Source of the DNA: Apostichopus japonicus
Taxonomy: Eukaryota; Echinodermata; Holothuroidea; Aspidochirotida; Stichopodidae
DNA: 64,000 nucleotides
Assembly (NCBI RefSeq): GCF_037975245.1
Contig: NC_092569.1
Coordinates: 11,766,001-11,830,000 of the forward strand
Reading direction: 5' to 3'
Part shown: positions 47,397 through 60,942 of the stretch, piece after piece
Numbering within the stretch: the stretch's first letter is position 1
Layout: each line of letters begins with the position of its first letter
Program-made: the position numbers and the translations under genes
Notes under the pieces: generated by a model
The model's input: only the letters and a program-made list of their open reading frames with translations
What the model was told of the DNA's origin: nothing
Databases searched by the model: none

Positions 47397-47914
47397 GGAG
47401 GGAGGGAGGGAGGGAGGGAGGGAGGGAGGGAGGGAGGGAGGGAGGGAGGGAGGGAGGGAGGGAGGGAGGGAGGGAGGGAGGGAGGGAGGGAGGGAGGGAG
47501 GGAGGGAGGGAGGGAGGGAGGGAGGGAGGGAGGGAGGGAGGGAGGGAGGGAGGGAGGGAGGGAGGGAGGGAGGGAGGGAGGGAGGGAGGGAGGGAGGGAG
47601 GGAGGGAGGGAGGGAGGGAGGGAGGGAGGGAGGGAGGGAGGGAGGGAGGGAGGGAGGGAGGGAGGGAGGGAGGGAGGGAGGGAGGGAGGGAGGGAGGGAG
47701 GGAGGGAGGGAGGGAGGGAGGGAGGGAGGGAGGGAGGGAGGGAGGGAGGGAGGGAGGGAGGGAGGGAGGGAGGGAGGGAGGGAGGGAGGGAGGGAGGGAG
47801 GGAGGGAGGGAGGGAGGGAGGGAGGGAGGGAGGGAGGGAGGGAGGGAGGGAGGGAGGGAGGGAGGGAGGGAGGGAGGGAGGGAGGGAGGGAGGGAGGGAG
47901 GGAGGGAGGGAGGG
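47397..47914. repeat. (GGGA)n tetranucleotide microsatellite
   Basis: Over 515 bp of uninterrupted GGGA repeats, preceded by two GGAT units. Frames of GREG or SLPP repeats are artefacts. Such a pure tract may be mis-sized in an assembly. Confidence 0.98.
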
Positions 47915-48239
47915 ATAAACACGTTATTGGTGGCTAGTCAGAGTTTCAAGCACATTGACTTCTTATCACTGCGGCGATTATCAGTCAACTGAATCTTGCA
48001 ATTACGACTATTTCCTTTGTGGACGGTCAGGTGGTTTCTTTGAACGATTGCCATGACGACATTTGGATACAAATTCGCTACGCTTGTTTATTGAGTTGGA
48101 GCTTTTGTCGGCTCTGCTTCTTTATATGAAGAACTTTATTCCATAGAAAGATTACACTGGTCGGAGCTGCGCTTATATGTATTAGACTGCTTTTAGGGTT
48201 TCCCAAGAGTTGGAGTGATCGATTACTCAATATATATAA
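47915..48239. other. No gene seen
   Basis: Flank shared with copy A from about 6550 onward. No product is recognised. Confidence 0.6.
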
Positions 48240-48605
48240 GAAGAGCAACATCAAAATAGGTTATAGATGTATAAGGAATATGCAACATATTATAAAAGCC
48301 CGCAATAACAAGATTATATCGAAAGCAAACCAGGAGACCAGTGAAATAACTTGCAATTGCAGAAAATAGAGCGACTGCCCCTTGTCCGGGGAATGTCTCT
48401 CCAGCGATATAATGTGCAAAGCAAAGGTCACAACTGGTCAAGAGACAGCCGTATACATCGGTCTGGTTAGTAGAAGCTTCAAGGCAAGCTACAACAACAA
48501 CATCAAATATTTCTGCAACTTACGTTATCAAAAGCAACTGAGCTCTCAAAACATATCTGGGACTTAAAAAGAAAGAAAATCGATCACTCCGTTGTCTCAA
48601 AGAAC
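48240..48605 (+). mobile_element. Penelope-like element remnant, copy B
   Basis: One frame reads RNMQHIIKARNNK, CNCRK, a stop at the position of a Lys codon in copy A, then SDCPLSGECL and AVYIGLVSRSFKASYNNN. It lacks the copy A frameshift but has its own nonsense change, so the two copies decayed differently after duplication. Confidence 0.77.
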
Positions 48606-50879
48606 TTATCAGTTTGAAAAAAATTACAATATTTTGCTTTTGTAGGAATATTATCTACCAGTGGGAGAAACCAACCTGTTGTATTCCTATCAAGAATAAA
48701 ACCACTTAAAGAGGTGAACTGATGTCGCTGCTGCTGTATTAGTCAGACACACGTACGATACTTAAGTATTTCAGAATCCGCAACTTCATGATGGCACAAG
48801 CTAAAAAGAGGCCCCTCCTATTACTTACTTTTACACAACAATATTTATCGCAGAAATGCTTCTTTGAGTTATTTATGTATATCATATTGATGTAAAATTT
48901 ACTTTGTGATAAACGTTTGTGTCAATACATGGTGTTAAAAAGTCTATTGGTGTTTGATATTTTTAAAATTGATTTTGTCGTGCGTTGTGATGTTAAAAGA
49001 CGCTAGTTTGTTGGCAGCTATGCATCAACTGTTACAAAGCTTATTAACTATTGACATTCTTCACGTAATCATCTACGTCCTTTTCATGTACCTGTACTGC
49101 TTACCATTTTTTCTCTTTTACAAACTCAACTAACTGTTATCAAAAACACCATGTGGAATAATTGCTTGCCATGGAAATATTCTTTTACAAACTCAACTAA
49201 CGGTTATCAAAAAAACATGTGGAATAATTTCCTGCCATGGAAATATTCCTATGAAGCCTAAAAAACCCGTCTGTGAGCACCTTCAGTTAGGACTGCCAGG
49301 TAGGACTATCACATATTCCAGTGAAATTGAGTAATTTCCACGCTCAACAGCCCACGCGTCTTTTACGCAACTACATTTCTTATTTGTTCGCATACACTTA
49401 AGAATGATGCTAGCTTGTGTCCGCGGGTGCAGAGGTTGATTTGACTGATCTATTGGCCGAGTTTGCAAGATAATTTCTTCAAGTTGGGTAGGAAGTGCAA
49501 TCTGCTAAGGACTTATGACTTTAAAATTATGAAAGGTGAAAGGTCGATTGAAGGCTTGATAACAAGAAAGTTTCTGTAATCTAATAAGAAAAGATGGAAG
49601 ATATGTCAGTCAGAAAATCAAAGTCATAAGTTAATGTTGTAAAGTTAATTAAGTAAATGTCTAAATATAGCCCCGCCCAACCCCACTCCTTACACCCGCC
49701 CAATCCCGGCCCCCACCCCACCCTTTCAACATTAGCATCCCGACAGTTTGTAAGTCTTAAACGTTTAAGCATATGCAATGGGGGAATAGCATGCTTAACT
49801 TCACAATTCATATTTTTTTCTGTAATACGTATATAAGTGCCATCATTTATCATTGCGCTGGGACGGTTTTCAAGTGAAATAAACCTCGTATATCATATGA
49901 AAAGGAACAACAATCACGGTTGATTTAATTAACTTTAAAATTAATCAATTAACTTTTGGATTTGAAATGGAAATACATCCTAACCTTAAAATATATTACA
50001 GATATATTGCAAACTATCTAAGTAAGTATTGTAACGTAACTCACTCTGTATTGCCTACTTATGCCGCCGGTGGCTTTTCATGCAAGCAACTCGGGAGCAT
50101 GTGTAAATGTTTTGTAACTTCTCCCAGGTACGGCGGACGTCCAAAATAGATTTCCTGACAGTATGGTTCAGCTCTGTCTGTTAAATAGCTCATCACAAGA
50201 ACTGTTGTTTTTCTATTAGCTAAGGGCTCGCGTTATGCGCAATGTACAACCAATCAAATTATTTGCTGTTACAACAGAATCATTCCTGTTACCTACACCT
50301 ATGTATAACGTAGGCTATATATAACTGAAGAAGCAACTGAAGAACGAACGGTAGCTGAGGGTCTCTGGATAGTGTCTTCCAGTAAGATCAGCATCAACGT
50401 ATTTTATGTAAGTCCTTTGAAAATGTAAAATCATTGATAAACGTATTTGACGTGATTATCGTAATGTTTATCTAATATTACCAGTACTAATTAGACATTA
50501 GTTCATTCGGCGTAAAGCTCACGCGGCGTAACTGACACAACTACAGGCCAGTAGTTGTTAATGTTGGGACAGCAGTTTGACGGGGCTCCATTTCCCTTTA
50601 ACATTAATTTATGATATAATATATTATTAAACGAATGATCTGGCATTAATTTATCATTGTGATGAATTAACTGGAATTGTAGTTTTGACATAAAAGATGC
50701 AGTTATCCGAGGACTTAAGTGTACAGAGTCTATGTACAGTATTGTTTTCATTGTATAACATTTCCTAGAAACAAGTCTGAATATTTTGGTAAATATGCGT
50801 TCTCTTTATCACAGGATAGATCAAAATAAAGTATCCTGAGTGATTGTGTACCAAACTATAATCGATAGTTGTGCTATTA
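48606..50879. other. No gene seen
   Basis: Collinear with 7136-9579 in copy A, with a single 156-bp unit at about 49350-49502. Short frames are unrecognised. Confidence 0.6.
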
Positions 50880-51068
50880 ACGCAGTGCGTTCGTTTAACG
50901 TTATTGACCCAATGCTTTCGTTTTGCGTTATTGACGCAATGCGCTCGTTTTGCGTTATTGACGTAGTGCATTCGTTGTGCGTTATTGACGCAGTGCGTTC
51001 GGTTTGCGTCATTGACGCAGTGCCTTCGTTTTGTGTTATTGACGTAGTGCATTAGTTTTGCGTTATTG
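50880..51068. repeat. 27-bp minisatellite, 7 units, copy B
   Basis: Seven 27-bp units, the same number as copy A. The outer units match copy A, while the middle units differ from it and from each other. Confidence 0.95.
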
Positions 51069-51314
51069 ACGCTGTTCTTGTTTATGCAACACCTAAATAT
51101 ATTCCGGCCATTTGATTGGTCAATTGCTCGTCGATTGCGTGCAAAATCCGCTCTATTGCACGCTATTATGATAGAACCATGCATTATACTATTTTGGTAG
51201 CACTTTTTTCAATGGTAAGAGAGCAGAGAAACCTGTCTGTTCAAAACAATCTGATAGGTGAGTTCATTTTCAATTATTTTCAATTATATCCAAATGTGAA
51301 GGTGTTGTATAAAA

Positions 51315-51476
51315 CAAATAATGAATGGTTTCCATTCGTGCAATAGTGCAAATATTTCATTCGTTGAAAGATGTTATTTGTTCCATTCAACTCGGCTGCG
51401 CCTCGTTGAATGGAACATTCCATCTTTCAACTCATGAAATATTTGCACTATTGCACTCATAACCATTCATTATTTG
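51315..51476. mobile_element. Foldback (long inverted repeat) element
   Basis: Arms of about 77 and 72 bp (CAAATAATGAATGGTT ... AACCATTCATTATTTG) flank a 13-bp loop TCGGCTGCGCCTC. No coding capacity. It would form a strong cruciform or hairpin. Confidence 0.85.
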
Positions 51477-51600
51477 TATAATATTGCGTGTTTTATTCAG
51501 TGCCTCCAAATTGCTGGCGTCAATTATTGTACTGAACTAGTTACGTTAAGCCAAGGTTGAATATGTACACCCAGCTAACTTTCAGTGTACTAGTCTGTTG

Positions 51601-51755
51601 CTATAACTTAGCCATCATTACGTTTGTACGTTGATTCTTTATTGTAATTGCATTAAATTGTTGAGGCCAATCACATTGAAACTCAGATTAATAATCACAC
51701 CGAATATAACCTTCATCACCTATAAATCCACTGTACTCATCTTTATCTGTGCTTC
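51601..51755 (-). pseudogene. Candidate orphan exon, nonsense in copy B
   Basis: Counterpart of 10216-10370. The Gln codon after RCDY is TAA here (51688-51690). If the exon was ever real, this copy is broken. Confidence 0.25.
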
Positions 51756-52747
51756 CTTGTGAAAGAGAGGAGAAAGGAATCAAGGAATATTTGGAAGCTG
51801 AATTTTTACATACGTATAAATGACAATTATACAAAAAGAGTTAAAAAGGTGTGTGTTTGAGGAGGGGGGGGTGGGTAGAGAAAACACCACGGTTGTAGTA
51901 TTATATAAAATATGCAGGTGAAAACAACACAACTTTCAAGGGACCCTGTTTTTGTCACTAATCCACATACAACAATATGGGAACTGTTACTGCATTTGGG
52001 CGATACTTTAACAGTCCACACCACACTTTATTACACAGAATTGCCTTGCAACAGTTCGCTCTAAGAAGTACGTTAATTTAATATAGCCCCATTCAACCTC
52101 ATTTTCTCGACATTGAGAAATGAATTATTAAACCAAACTTCACCACCAAGCATCCTTTCACGACCCGTTCCCCTTCCTCCAGCCCTCTTCTCTTCGAGAC
52201 ACATCGTGCCCATCCATATTCACATGTTTCTTCTGCCTAAACCTTTTGTTCCTAATAAGTTTCACCTCCATTTCATTGTTCCAACATTCTGCATTATTAA
52301 TATCGTTAGTCCTTTCACCTCTTGTCATTTGTTTGGTCTAAATTTACACTATTCATTGTCAAATATTTTTGATATATATATAATTATATATATACTGTCG
52401 TTGTCATTATCAATGTTAATCTTATTCTTAGTCTTATACATAACGTCATTGGTCAAAGATCAGAGGTAAACAATTTAAAAATAAACACATAATTTGAGCA
52501 ACACGACGTCAGCGGTAGCAATTGATACAAGTGAAGTCGATGAAGTAGTCTTTCTGTTTTTGAATTTAAGAACGTCGAATAAAAAACTTCGCTCTCTCTA
52601 GCTTTCCAACTAGTTACAACACTGAGAGAGAGGGGGGGGGGTATAAGTTAATATATCATATCAAAGATCACTCTGCTGCGGGGAGCCACATCGTTCCATA
52701 AATACCAAAAATTAAAATGTCATATATCGAAAATATTATCATATAAT
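51756..52747. other. No gene seen
   Basis: Collinear with 10371-11689. The TA microsatellites there are reduced to a short run near 52373-52395. Confidence 0.6.
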
Positions 52748-53402
52748 TCATTTATTTTTTTGTTTTGCCACAAAAGTTCAAAGTGGAGGGAATTCTTCCA
52801 TAAAGCTTAAAAGCTAAACAAAGACTCCCTGAAGAAAGAAAAGAAAAGAAAAAATATATATGTATAAATACATATACAGAAATATAAATACAAATTAAAT
52901 GTTCAATATATATATAGTAATTACCTACAGGTATAATTTGGTAATAGTCAGTAACTAGCTATTATTTCTTTACAAAACCAGTTCTTAAAGGATGTGATTG
53001 ACTTTTTACTCTTTAAATCGTTCGTTAGAAGATTCTATATTCTTGTTGCACGGTTTTGTAGGCCTAAAGTTCCAATGGTGGTATTGTAGAGATTATAGTG
53101 GGCATGATTAGCATGCCTCGTGTTATGATGATGATGTACATCTCTGTTACTGGTCAAAGGCAGCTGGTAGTCATCCATTCCACCACTTGTAGGCAAATAA
53201 TGCAAGCTTTAATTTACTGAATATCGTGCAATTTTAGTAAGTTGAGTTTCTTAAATAGGGGACTGGTGTGCTCACGTGGGGCTGAGTGTGTTATGTGGCG
53301 AATGGCTGACTTCTGGGGTATTATAAAGTTGTTAAGGTTGGTGTTGTATGTACCAGACCAAATAATGGAACAATAAGTGAGATGCGGGAAACACATTCGA
53401 GA
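52748..53402 (-). mobile_element. 5'-truncated LINE 3' fragment, copy B
   Basis: Counterpart of 11690-12340 with the same C-terminal RT-ORF remnant (FPHLTYCSIIW, KSAIRHITHSAP) and stops. Present before the segmental duplication. Confidence 0.76.
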
Positions 53403-53872
53403 ATATCTTTCTTTCCAATGTCGTTGGCCAAAGACTTGTCCGTAGAATTAAAATAAGCAACGAAAAGCTTCACACTCTTGGCTTTCAAAACGAAACTATT
53501 TGGCTGCATTTTCGCGGATCCGGTACTCATAATGTTATATATACCCTGGCGCCAAGTGGCGCCTTGGCACTTGTATCGTTTGAAAAACTTGTACAAATTC
53601 CATCTATGTGATATGCCAAATTCGTAATAAAATCCTCCGGTTTCACAGGATGATGTACAATGCCTCAGAGTGAGGCCAAACAAATGCACGAAAGACAGAA
53701 TTTTTAGTAACGAGAGCCGTTGAAGAGATGTTCCCGCTGTGATGTTTACGCAATTCAATCTTCTAAACTCTCTCGACGATTAATTCGACAATTCGACAAT
53801 CTTTGTAGCAAGCTGCATTAACATTTAATTGAATAAGTCAAGATTACTGTTCACTTCTTTATTTGGCCACAA
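53403..53872. other. No gene seen
   Basis: Collinear with 12341-12815. The palindromic GGCGCCAAGTGGCGCC occurs near 53549. Confidence 0.55.
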
Positions 53873-54006
53873 CATGCCACTCATATTGCACTTATGAGAA
53901 CCTTAATGGCGACTAACATGGGGGCAATGGAGAAAACATCTTCTCTGAATGGTATAATAACTGCAACGCCAGATATGTTGAGATGAAAATTCGACCATCC
54001 TCTTGA
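53873..54006 (+). pseudogene. FReD terminal exon remnant, copy B
   Basis: Only the 3' third of the exon at 12890-13178 survives (GGNGENIFSEWYNNC ... EMKIRPSS, TGA). About 240 bp, including the acceptor and first two thirds, is deleted at a shared TGCC, and a 6-bp insertion (GCACTT) lies near 53887. The in-frame TAA is retained. Confidence 0.78.
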
Positions 54007-55858
54007 ATGATTTAGCCAGTCAGCAGATTCTTCTCGAAACAACAGTGTGAAGACTGTTATCCAAAAATCATTGAAACGGCTGGTGTTAAAACTGCAAGAA
54101 AGAAACATAGTTATTATCTAAATAAAGCACGTGACTATTCTTTTAGAACCAAACCGTAACTTAGTAACCTGAAGAGGTTTTAGTACTTAAACATTGGTCT
54201 CACCAACTTCTTCATGACTATGGTGCAAGTGACTTATCCAGGGCATCAATTTTGTTCTACGTGAGTAATAAATCATTCGATTTGTAAAATATCGGTATCA
54301 AATATATCTATTGAACGAGATATCTATATACGATGCACATCCTTATTTCCTTCAGCTCAGATCACACCGCGTATTTAAAGTTGATTCCATCCCCTCCAAA
54401 CAGACAATAGCTGAGAAGATTGGCATAATTACTAAAGTGCCATACCACAACTACAGTCCAGATCACTTCTGCGTATCAGTAACTATCAACTTACTGAGCT
54501 TAGTGAACACTTAATTATGGTTTCTAGCTACATACTAAGCTGACACAACAGTAAACTAAAAGAACAAAAGACATCCATTTTCCACATATATGGATTTTGA
54601 TCGGTCAAATCCCTTTAAATGTTCTTCGGTTAAAATCTTTGATGTTACTTTGACGGCCGATAAATAATTTCGTCCCATATTTCACCGGTTAAACATTTGC
54701 AATAAATTAACCCAACTACTATGCCGTAAGGTACACAAACAACAACGCAACTAGTAAAAGTTGTATAACTGGAGAAATAGTTCCTCTGCCAGCGAATTTA
54801 GGACCAGAAAGCCAGCTACAAAATTCAAAAACCTTAGTCCACCTTGGTTCGGAAGTTATGAACAACTTTCTTAACTTCTGCCTCAACATATGTAAAATTA
54901 ATTTACCATACACTTGGCAGCAGGTGATATTTTCAACATAATAGTAATAATATAATAAAATGTGTAAAACTGGATCTCTGTTCGCTTGATCACATTCAAA
55001 AACATGAATATACTTGTTTATAGGACTACTGATAATACTTTTTTTTTTATTTGTAATACACCGAATTTTTCGCAGTGCCCACAACTATCAATATGGTTCT
55101 CAATTGGGGAACGGAAACTCCCTGAAAGCGAACCCCAACTAATGAATACCTTGTTCAAACATAATGTACCCTTCATCTACCATGTGCCTAACAGCTGGTA
55201 ATATATTCATCAGTAGCCCCCCCCCCCCCCTCCCCCAGCGTGATTTTCTAATAATTGTTCTTTGTGAATTGCAAAAGATCACACAATTTCACATGTTAGC
55301 AGCCTTACTTTTCATAGAAGTGAATCAAAAGAGGAGGAGACATCACTTCCCATGAAACCCTGATCAAGGTAGCGCATAGAAACCTCATACAAAGTTAAAA
55401 ACCATCATACGACTAAGAAATGTTTTAATACGTGCTCTGGTAATGATGATGGAATCGAAACGTCACTTGGGACCTGGTTTACGGAAAGTGATATGAAATA
55501 ATAAGTAATTTCAAGAGATTGCAGAGACCAATACCATTGACTAATGCAATGTTATTATTGCACCACAGCGGTTTAGTAGGGTGAGGTAACAAGTTATTTA
55601 TACAGATTGACCGTGATTCCCGCAATTACTGGTAGGCCTATTACTTGATTCTTTGCAGAAACCAAAACTTACGTTTTATGGCAAAAGTTTGTAATGAAAT
55701 AGATACACATATAACAGAAGAATGGAACGAGTAGTAACTAGGACGTCGATGTTCTTAACTGAAATAAATGTGAAGCCTGTCACAGTTATGAATGGGTTAC
55801 GATTATGAAATGGTAAGATTCAAATTGACTTGTGCATAACCTGAGTCTGAAACCGACA
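54007..55858. other. No gene seen
   Basis: Collinear with 13179-15040 in copy A. Small C-run near 55218. Confidence 0.6.
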
Positions 55859-56524
55859 AATACAGAATGAAAGAACTCGATGATCGTAGCAGTGGAAATG
55901 TTTAATTTCTTACCATCTTTCCAAGCTAATGAATATCATTCAAGAACTTGACATAACTAAACATTCTTCCAGTGATCTCAATAACTTCATAACACAAAGG
56001 GAAAAATAATAACCACCTGTGAAGCAGATGTGATCAGATCACTTAACACCGGCTTTGGAACCAACCCATTCATTATCTAAAATACACCACAACCAATTCC
56101 TCCTACATCTGCCTATCTATAATATCTAAACAATATCATGAATGTCATGCAAGGTACTGACGCACACGTAATTATAGTCCTATATAAGAATTAATACTGA
56201 ATTCATTGTTAATATACTCTTGAATATTTGAGTTCTCGTTTATATATCTTGAATATTTGATGCATTGATATTATTCTCATGACTATTTAAGAACTCGTCA
56301 AATAGTCGAATCGTTTGTCAAGTTATCACACACATGTTTCTATTCCTGTGACGTGCCGTAAAAAATATGCTGTTATAATTGCACGTGTGGGAGTGTCCAT
56401 GTTAGAGTTTGTTAATTTGATTTATATAGGATAAATTTCTTACCTCTAGTGATACCCTTCATTCGAGTTGTCATTGGCATTTTACCAAGAAAATTATAAG
56501 TATGAAAACCTTCCGTGGCTTTTC
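55859..56524. other. About 666 bp present only in copy B
   Basis: Copy A jumps across this segment at about 15040. No inverted ends, target duplication or coding frame are seen. It may be an insertion in B or a deletion in A. Confidence 0.75.
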
Positions 56525-58961
56525 GAGCCGTATTTGTATTCTTTTGGACAATAACGATTGCCTCTTTTTCGTCGGATGAGCTAAACAATGTTTTGTTTTT
56601 ATTATATTCGTTCTTGTTCCCTTCAAATCATTGATTCCATGTTAATTATCTGCTTGTTAAACCTAAATTAGTGTTCTACTTGATTCCTAGTAGCGTATTT
56701 CACACTCACTGCTTTGTGCTTAATTCAATAACCTTATTTAAAATTCTTCCAGTAAGTGTGAATGAATCGTTCTTTAAATAAATACATATTTTATTAATAA
56801 TCTTAGTTTTCATGCAGTTCGACCATGAAGACTAATCATGTAAATGAGCTTTACGATTTGTTCTATTAATATAAATTCATATTGTTTAACATTTATAATT
56901 TATATATATATATTCTTATAGCACCACTGTACATGTGTGGGAGTCTGCTTCAATGAACTCAGGATACCTACCCCCTCACCGTGAATATATATGAACTACA
57001 ATTGTTCCTCTTCATCGCTTCGGTTTTCATTTCTTTTAAAAGATTAGAGGATTGTTTTAATTGTTACAGATCCTTTTAAGTTGACAATCGGCCTCTATTT
57101 GAAAAGAAACTGATATATATATTATTAATATAATACTTCATTTCAAAAATGCGATGCTAACTGCTTGGTTACACAGTGGCTGCAATGTCCACATAATTTT
57201 ACCTTACGTGTGCTTTATTCACTCATAGCTACAACTTTTCATCAATAAAAATCAGGCAAATGACTGATTGAAACCACTGTCATCATTTTTTTACAAACAT
57301 ATTGTTTTCACAAATATATTCCTTAAATAGGTATAATTTATTTGTCTTCCGAATCGTCATTAATTGATCATCGTTCACCGAGCTGCACCGATAAATATAT
57401 TTTGTTCTTCACATGATCATATTTGTGTATACCTTTTCCAAAGAAGCCAATCTCTGTTGTTTGGTAAGTGGTACATAAAAAAAATTATTTAACAGAGAAG
57501 CGACCAAAATAACAAGAATAATTATTGAAAGATGTAATATTGTTCACCATAAATTGGTGTATCGACTGAAGAAAACAGCAAAACACAGTGAAGCTTAACA
57601 CAACCCCGCTAACCCACCCTAACCCCCCCCCCCCCCTTAAAAAAATAGCATATAAAGTAAAATTTAAGGCATAGTAATCAACTACCGTAAATTAGCAAAA
57701 TATGAAATATCATTAATAAGTTAACAATTTCCTTGATCTAATCACTTTTTTTCGAGTTGTTTGGCATAAAATTTGGCATATAATGTACTCAATTATTGTC
57801 AAGCTAAGCGCGGACTGGTATTAAATGTAAATGTCAATGCCCCGACTGAGATTAATAAAATTCTTCATGATAAATTTAAGATCAGAAAGCTATAAACCGA
57901 CAAATAAATATACATATAGAAAGCTTCAGAGAAAAGGGACAGAACATATTAAATTATTGCAGTGATAAATCGTTTAAGTTAAGCAAGATTTGTATTGCAT
58001 TAGCGTAAAAAATACATTCATTGGATACACATTCACGCGAGACACAAATATAATTGTCTTTACAAATAAAAGTTATTACTAGGGAAGCTGGATTCTTAAC
58101 ATAACATGCTTTGACATATTGCATGTTTGCGTACATGCGAGGTATTTGTCGACCAAAACATTTAAAAAAAGTCAACGTACAAGTTACTGCAAATAAGCCA
58201 ACTGTAGTTGAAATCAGGATTTCACATCTCGATTACCAACTGACAATTATATTTTCTGTCACACTCCTTGCATATTACCTGTTGTTATGTTGCTCTGAAA
58301 GGATTGATTATAAACCAGAAGAAACCGGAAATAAAATATGTAGCTCAACAGTCGATTCATGCCATTAATGTTAAATGTAAATTTCCGAATGTCAATGTCT
58401 ACCTGTTACAGATCATGCCGGTATTCATTATGTAGTCACAGTCTGTGTAAGGTTGTACAGCCTTGTATCATCTAAACCAAGTTAGATCATCTGGTGTTTT
58501 CTATTCACATAGTTAATACATCTGCATCGATCTAGATATTAAGAGAAGTATGGAGTTAGATTTTAATGTTATATATTCATTTTAGAATACGGTGCAGGAA
58601 GTTAAAAACTAAAGATGATCCAAATTGTTGATTTATGTTCAATATAATTTGTTTTCCACCTCCATTCGAAACATGGTTTAAGAGTAAATCCACAATTTCC
58701 GATTGAAATCTTGGACTATACTCAGAGAACATATTCTAAGTACTTTCTCTTCCCATTACAAACTAAACCCTTCCTCTCTAACTAAATTACAGCTTTTAAA
58801 GTGATATACATGTTCCAGTGCTTTGGTGATCCCAAATCAAGCGTTTGAAAGTTTGGTATACTATCTTACCATGTTTTTTCAAGTAGCACCCAGGACTTGA
58901 CTTACAAATGACATAACAGTTTGTACTTTTTGCTACAACATACGTCACTTCTGCTGGTATG
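56525..58961. other. No gene seen
   Basis: Collinear with 15045-17535. Lacks about 90 bp of copy A near 15610-15710. C-run near 57623. Confidence 0.6.
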
Positions 58962-60230
58962 CAGGGGCGTCGTGCGAAAATAAATTTTGAGGGGGCCCGT
59001 GAGCCGGTGATGACTATCTAAGCGGAGCGCCACCACAGGTTGGCGCGCAGCGTACAAAATTTTTCTTCTGGCAGACCCCTCAGATTGCAGGAAACGGCAT
59101 TTCCCGTGCCTTATGGCAGTAAGCAACACCCCTAAAATTGATAACAATTTCCGGCAATTTTTTATTTTGGGAAATGTTCTCGAAAGAAGTGATCGCCATT
59201 TTTTCCTCAGTTTACCAATTCCTCGTCTCACAGAAGCGCCCAAAATTTAGGAAATCGAAACATTTTGGTGTTGGTTGATCCATTATCGCCGCCCATGCCC
59301 GTGAGAAGTGGTGACTGGGTGTAGAAAAAGCTATACCGTTTGAACACATGGGCAGAAATAGCGAAAGTAGCGAAACCTAAGGTAAAACGTGCGATAACGA
59401 AGTGATTATTTTCCAGGTTAATTGTGACTGTATTTGAAATAATTATTATTATTATTAATTTTTTTCGAAACTACCTATCAGATCATGAGGAAAATTTATC
59501 CTGGTGGACCTTTTAGCAAACTGATTGCATTACTTAAGAAGAAGTTCACATGGAATCCCATAATCTCTGTTCACTACATTTATCTTAACTTTCCGAACTT
59601 TGTTACAGGCTTAGAAAACAATTTAAAAAATTGCCATTTTTTCATGGAAAAATGCCTGACTTTGGCAAAGGTAACGGGTTGCAGTTACTCTGGGACTGCT
59701 TATATATAAAATTGTTCAACGATGGCATCGTTGATGGCACATTTGGTTCATTAGTTATCAACCAGTAATTATTTAACTGTTTCGATTGACTGAATATCAA
59801 CAATTAACAACCATTGACCAAGCAGTCAACAGAAGCCCCATTTCTCGTAGGCCCTACAAGAAATTCAGTTGCTGACACTGTTCTCATTCAACGTCGCTAG
59901 GTTCCAAAGTGAGTCAATGGCAGTCTGCTTGCACGCTTCCGCGTGTTCGGGGTGCGTGGCCAGCACTATCAGGTCACTCAGGCTCGTTCGCAACGAATTC
60001 TTCACAAACTTTAACGCAGAAAAGTAGTGGCATTACTAATCCCGATATGTCGTCTTTGAGGTGTGTGGAAAATCCGCAACGACCATCAAAAAGCAATTGA
60101 CTATTTAGTCTACTTTTCGATTTCGAAAACACTTTTTTTTTTAAATTATGACAAAACTTTATGACACCTTTGACAAAATTTGGGGGCCTGTGCCCCCCCC
60201 CCCCGGGCCCCAATGGGCACGACGCCACTG
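58962..60230. mobile_element. hAT-like non-autonomous element, copy B
   Basis: The same insertion as 17536-18790, with 8-bp duplication CTGGTATG at 58954-58961 and 60231-60238. The ends and the inner GACTATCTAAGCGGAGCGCC module are conserved. Confidence 0.9.
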
Positions 60231-60942
60231 CTGGTATGCTAGTATTCAACAATTCTGAAATGGGGACACAATATTTGTGTCATATAACTTCAACACATCG
60301 TAATACGTGCGGTAAACTAATTGTAAACAGTGCCACCATTTGACAAGCAAGAAACTAATGAATTGTCTGTGATGCCAACGGTATCCAATTGATAGGGTGA
60401 TAGTATAAATATCTCACACTATACGGTCTCTTTAAAGTAACGGGTCGAGATATGGGACGAGATGGGACGATGATGGGACGAGATAATTTCAATTGATTTT
60501 AAAAGAAATCTCGAGATCACTGACTTTAATCACGTTCGAAACAAAACCTTATTTGTTCTTTCAAGGTTATAAAACCAGAACTGGCGAAATTAAAAAGGTT
60601 TCTACATATCTAATTGCAACTAATTAGTATGATTAAAGAGAGGGAAAAATTAGCAGCACATGGTATTTCAATTCAAATTTACATTTATTTCTCATATGTT
60701 TGTACAAGATTAATACAAAAATTATTATATACAGCATAGTTGCGAAATGAGGGGGGGGGGGTGTTGTTACACCGAACCTTCTTTGTCAGGGTTTCTGATC
60801 CAGTCTATAGGTAATATTTTACATCAAGGTGTGAAGAAACCGTGACGACCATTTTTTTCAAGAAGTTTATTGTGAGCAAACTAGTAACTTTAACTGTAAC
60901 TATTATCGATGGCAAGCCGCAAATATCGAAAATGCAACAAAC
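60231..60942. other. Deletion junction and flank
   Basis: At about 60367 the sequence jumps from the equivalent of about 18946 to that of about 20777 in copy A. This removes the second tandem unit and the last exon of the minus-strand FReD gene. A G-run lies near 60751. Confidence 0.85.

Noticed and set aside
47374-47937. Frames of 175-182 codons of GREG or SLPP repeats
   Set aside because: They come from the (GGGA)n array.
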